Below are positions 5,484-6,152 of a stretch of DNA of 6,152 bases, one piece after another. The stretch lies in NCBI GenBank assembly GCA_937928015.1, contig CALFXA010000071.1:1-6152 (forward strand), read 5' to 3'. The notes beneath the pieces are model-generated. The model was not told the origin of the DNA and made no database searches. It was given only the letters and a program-made list of their open reading frames with translations. This DNA is from an uncultured Anaerolineales bacterium. Its GTDB lineage: Bacteria; Chloroflexota; Anaerolineae; Anaerolineales; Villigracilaceae. A program made the position numbers and the translations under genes. Each line of letters begins with the position of its first letter. Within the stretch, counting starts at the first letter, position 1.

Positions 5484-6152
5484 ATGTCCAAACTTGTCAC
5501 TCTGCAAAAAGCCATCTCGGAATACGTTCACGATGGGGATGTCGTCTACGCGGCGGGATTCACCCACCTGATTCCCTTTGCTGCTGGACACGAGATCATC
5601 CGCCAAAAGAAACGCGACCTGACATTGGCCCGCGCCACCCCAGACCTGATCTACGACCAGATGGTGGCCGCAGGCTGCGCCCACAAGGTCATCTTCTCGT
5701 ACATGGGCAACCCTGGCGTCGGTTCGCTGCGTCTTGTGCGCGGCGCACTGGAAAAGGGTCAGCTCGAATGGGAAGAATACTCCCACTTCGGCATGATCAC
5801 CCGTCTGCAGGCGGGCGCCTCGGGACTCCCATTCCTGCCCATGAACCAGACCGCCGCCGAAGACCTGGAGCGCGCCAACCCGCTTATCAAGCGCATCCCC
5901 GATCCCTATGGCGGCAAGGACGTGATCGTGGTCCCCGCCCTCAACCCTGACGTGGCCATCGTCCACGTGCAGCGCGCGGATGAGGAGGGCAACGCTCACC
6001 TGTGGGGCATCATCGGTGAACAGAAGGAGGCCGCCTTCGCCGCGAAGCGCGTCATCCTCACTGCCGAAGAGATCGTCGACTCGTCCGTCATCCGCTCGGA
6101 CCCGAATCGCACGATGATCCCAGGCATCATCGTGGACGCCGTCTGCCACGTG
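5484..6152 (+). CDS. CoA-transferase alpha subunit (glutaconate CoA-transferase type), 3' end beyond window
   Basis: The frame is open for 223 codons from ATG 5484 to the window edge. It matches subunit A of family I CoA-transferases, closest in style to glutaconate CoA-transferase GctA and actinobacterial IpdA. Landmarks are the opening SKLVTLQKAISEYVHDGDVVYAAGF (2-26), GLPFLPM (114-120), PYGGKDVIVVPALNPDVAIVHVQRADEEGNAHLWG (141-175), and AAKRVILTAEEIV followed by DPNRTMIPGIIVDAV (186-220). Such proteins pair with a beta subunit carrying the catalytic glutamate, which should be encoded just downstream. They move CoA between carboxylic acids or, in IpdA/IpdB, open a ring thioester. The substrate cannot be told from this part. 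The 3-nt gap to the preceding gene and a poorly placed AGGA point to coupled translation. About 50-100 residues are probably missing. Confidence 0.85.
   Translation, partial: MSKLVTLQKAISEYVHDGDVVYAAGFTHLIPFAAGHEIIRQKKRDLTLARATPDLIYDQMVAAGCAHKVIFSYMGNPGVGSLRLVRGALEKGQLEWEEYSHFGMITRLQAGASGLPFLPMNQTAAEDLERANPLIKRIPDPYGGKDVIVVPALNPDVAIVHVQRADEEGNAHLWGIIGEQKEAAFAAKRVILTAEEIVDSSVIRSDPNRTMIPGIIVDAVCHV

Overview
The window is a dense, GC-rich bacterial chromosome segment with short intergenic gaps and sigma70-like promoters. The proline/threonine/alanine-rich lipoprotein linker, the fused ECF ATPase, the P5C-type aldehyde dehydrogenase and the glutaconate-type CoA-transferase together suggest Chloroflexota (Anaerolineae-like). 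This is a judgement from gene style; no marker gene is present.

Left part, minus strand (1-2017): a near-consensus promoter (1989-2017) drives a fused two-domain ECF-type ATPase (1918-278). Sixteen bases later comes the 5' part of a membrane protein that looks like an ECF substrate-binding (S) component (261 to the window edge). This is part of a vitamin or micronutrient importer; the T component and the substrate are not visible.

Middle, minus strand (2036-2635): this is the most striking item. A lipoprotein with a thioredoxin-like domain is interrupted by one in-frame TGA (2330-2332), exactly where the first cysteine of the CxxC active site belongs (TGA-Gly-Thr-Cys). The frame is open on both sides, and a perfect 7-bp hairpin with a GUU loop starts 21 nt after the TGA, where a bacterial SECIS element should be. 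I read it as a 181-residue selenoprotein with a UGTC redox motif. A conventional gene caller would split it into two unrelated fragments or call it a pseudogene. A terminator follows it directly.

Right part, plus strand (2692-6152): a strong promoter overlapped by a perfect inverted repeat drives a P5C/glutamate-semialdehyde-type aldehyde dehydrogenase (2791-4365), closed by a strong terminator. The next promoter is packed against that terminator and appears to start a leaderless transcript for a trans-aconitate-methyltransferase-like enzyme (4432-5193). A small two-helix membrane protein overlaps it by ATGA (5190-5480), and 3 nt later begins a CoA-transferase alpha subunit (5484 to the window edge). 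These last three genes form one tight operon.
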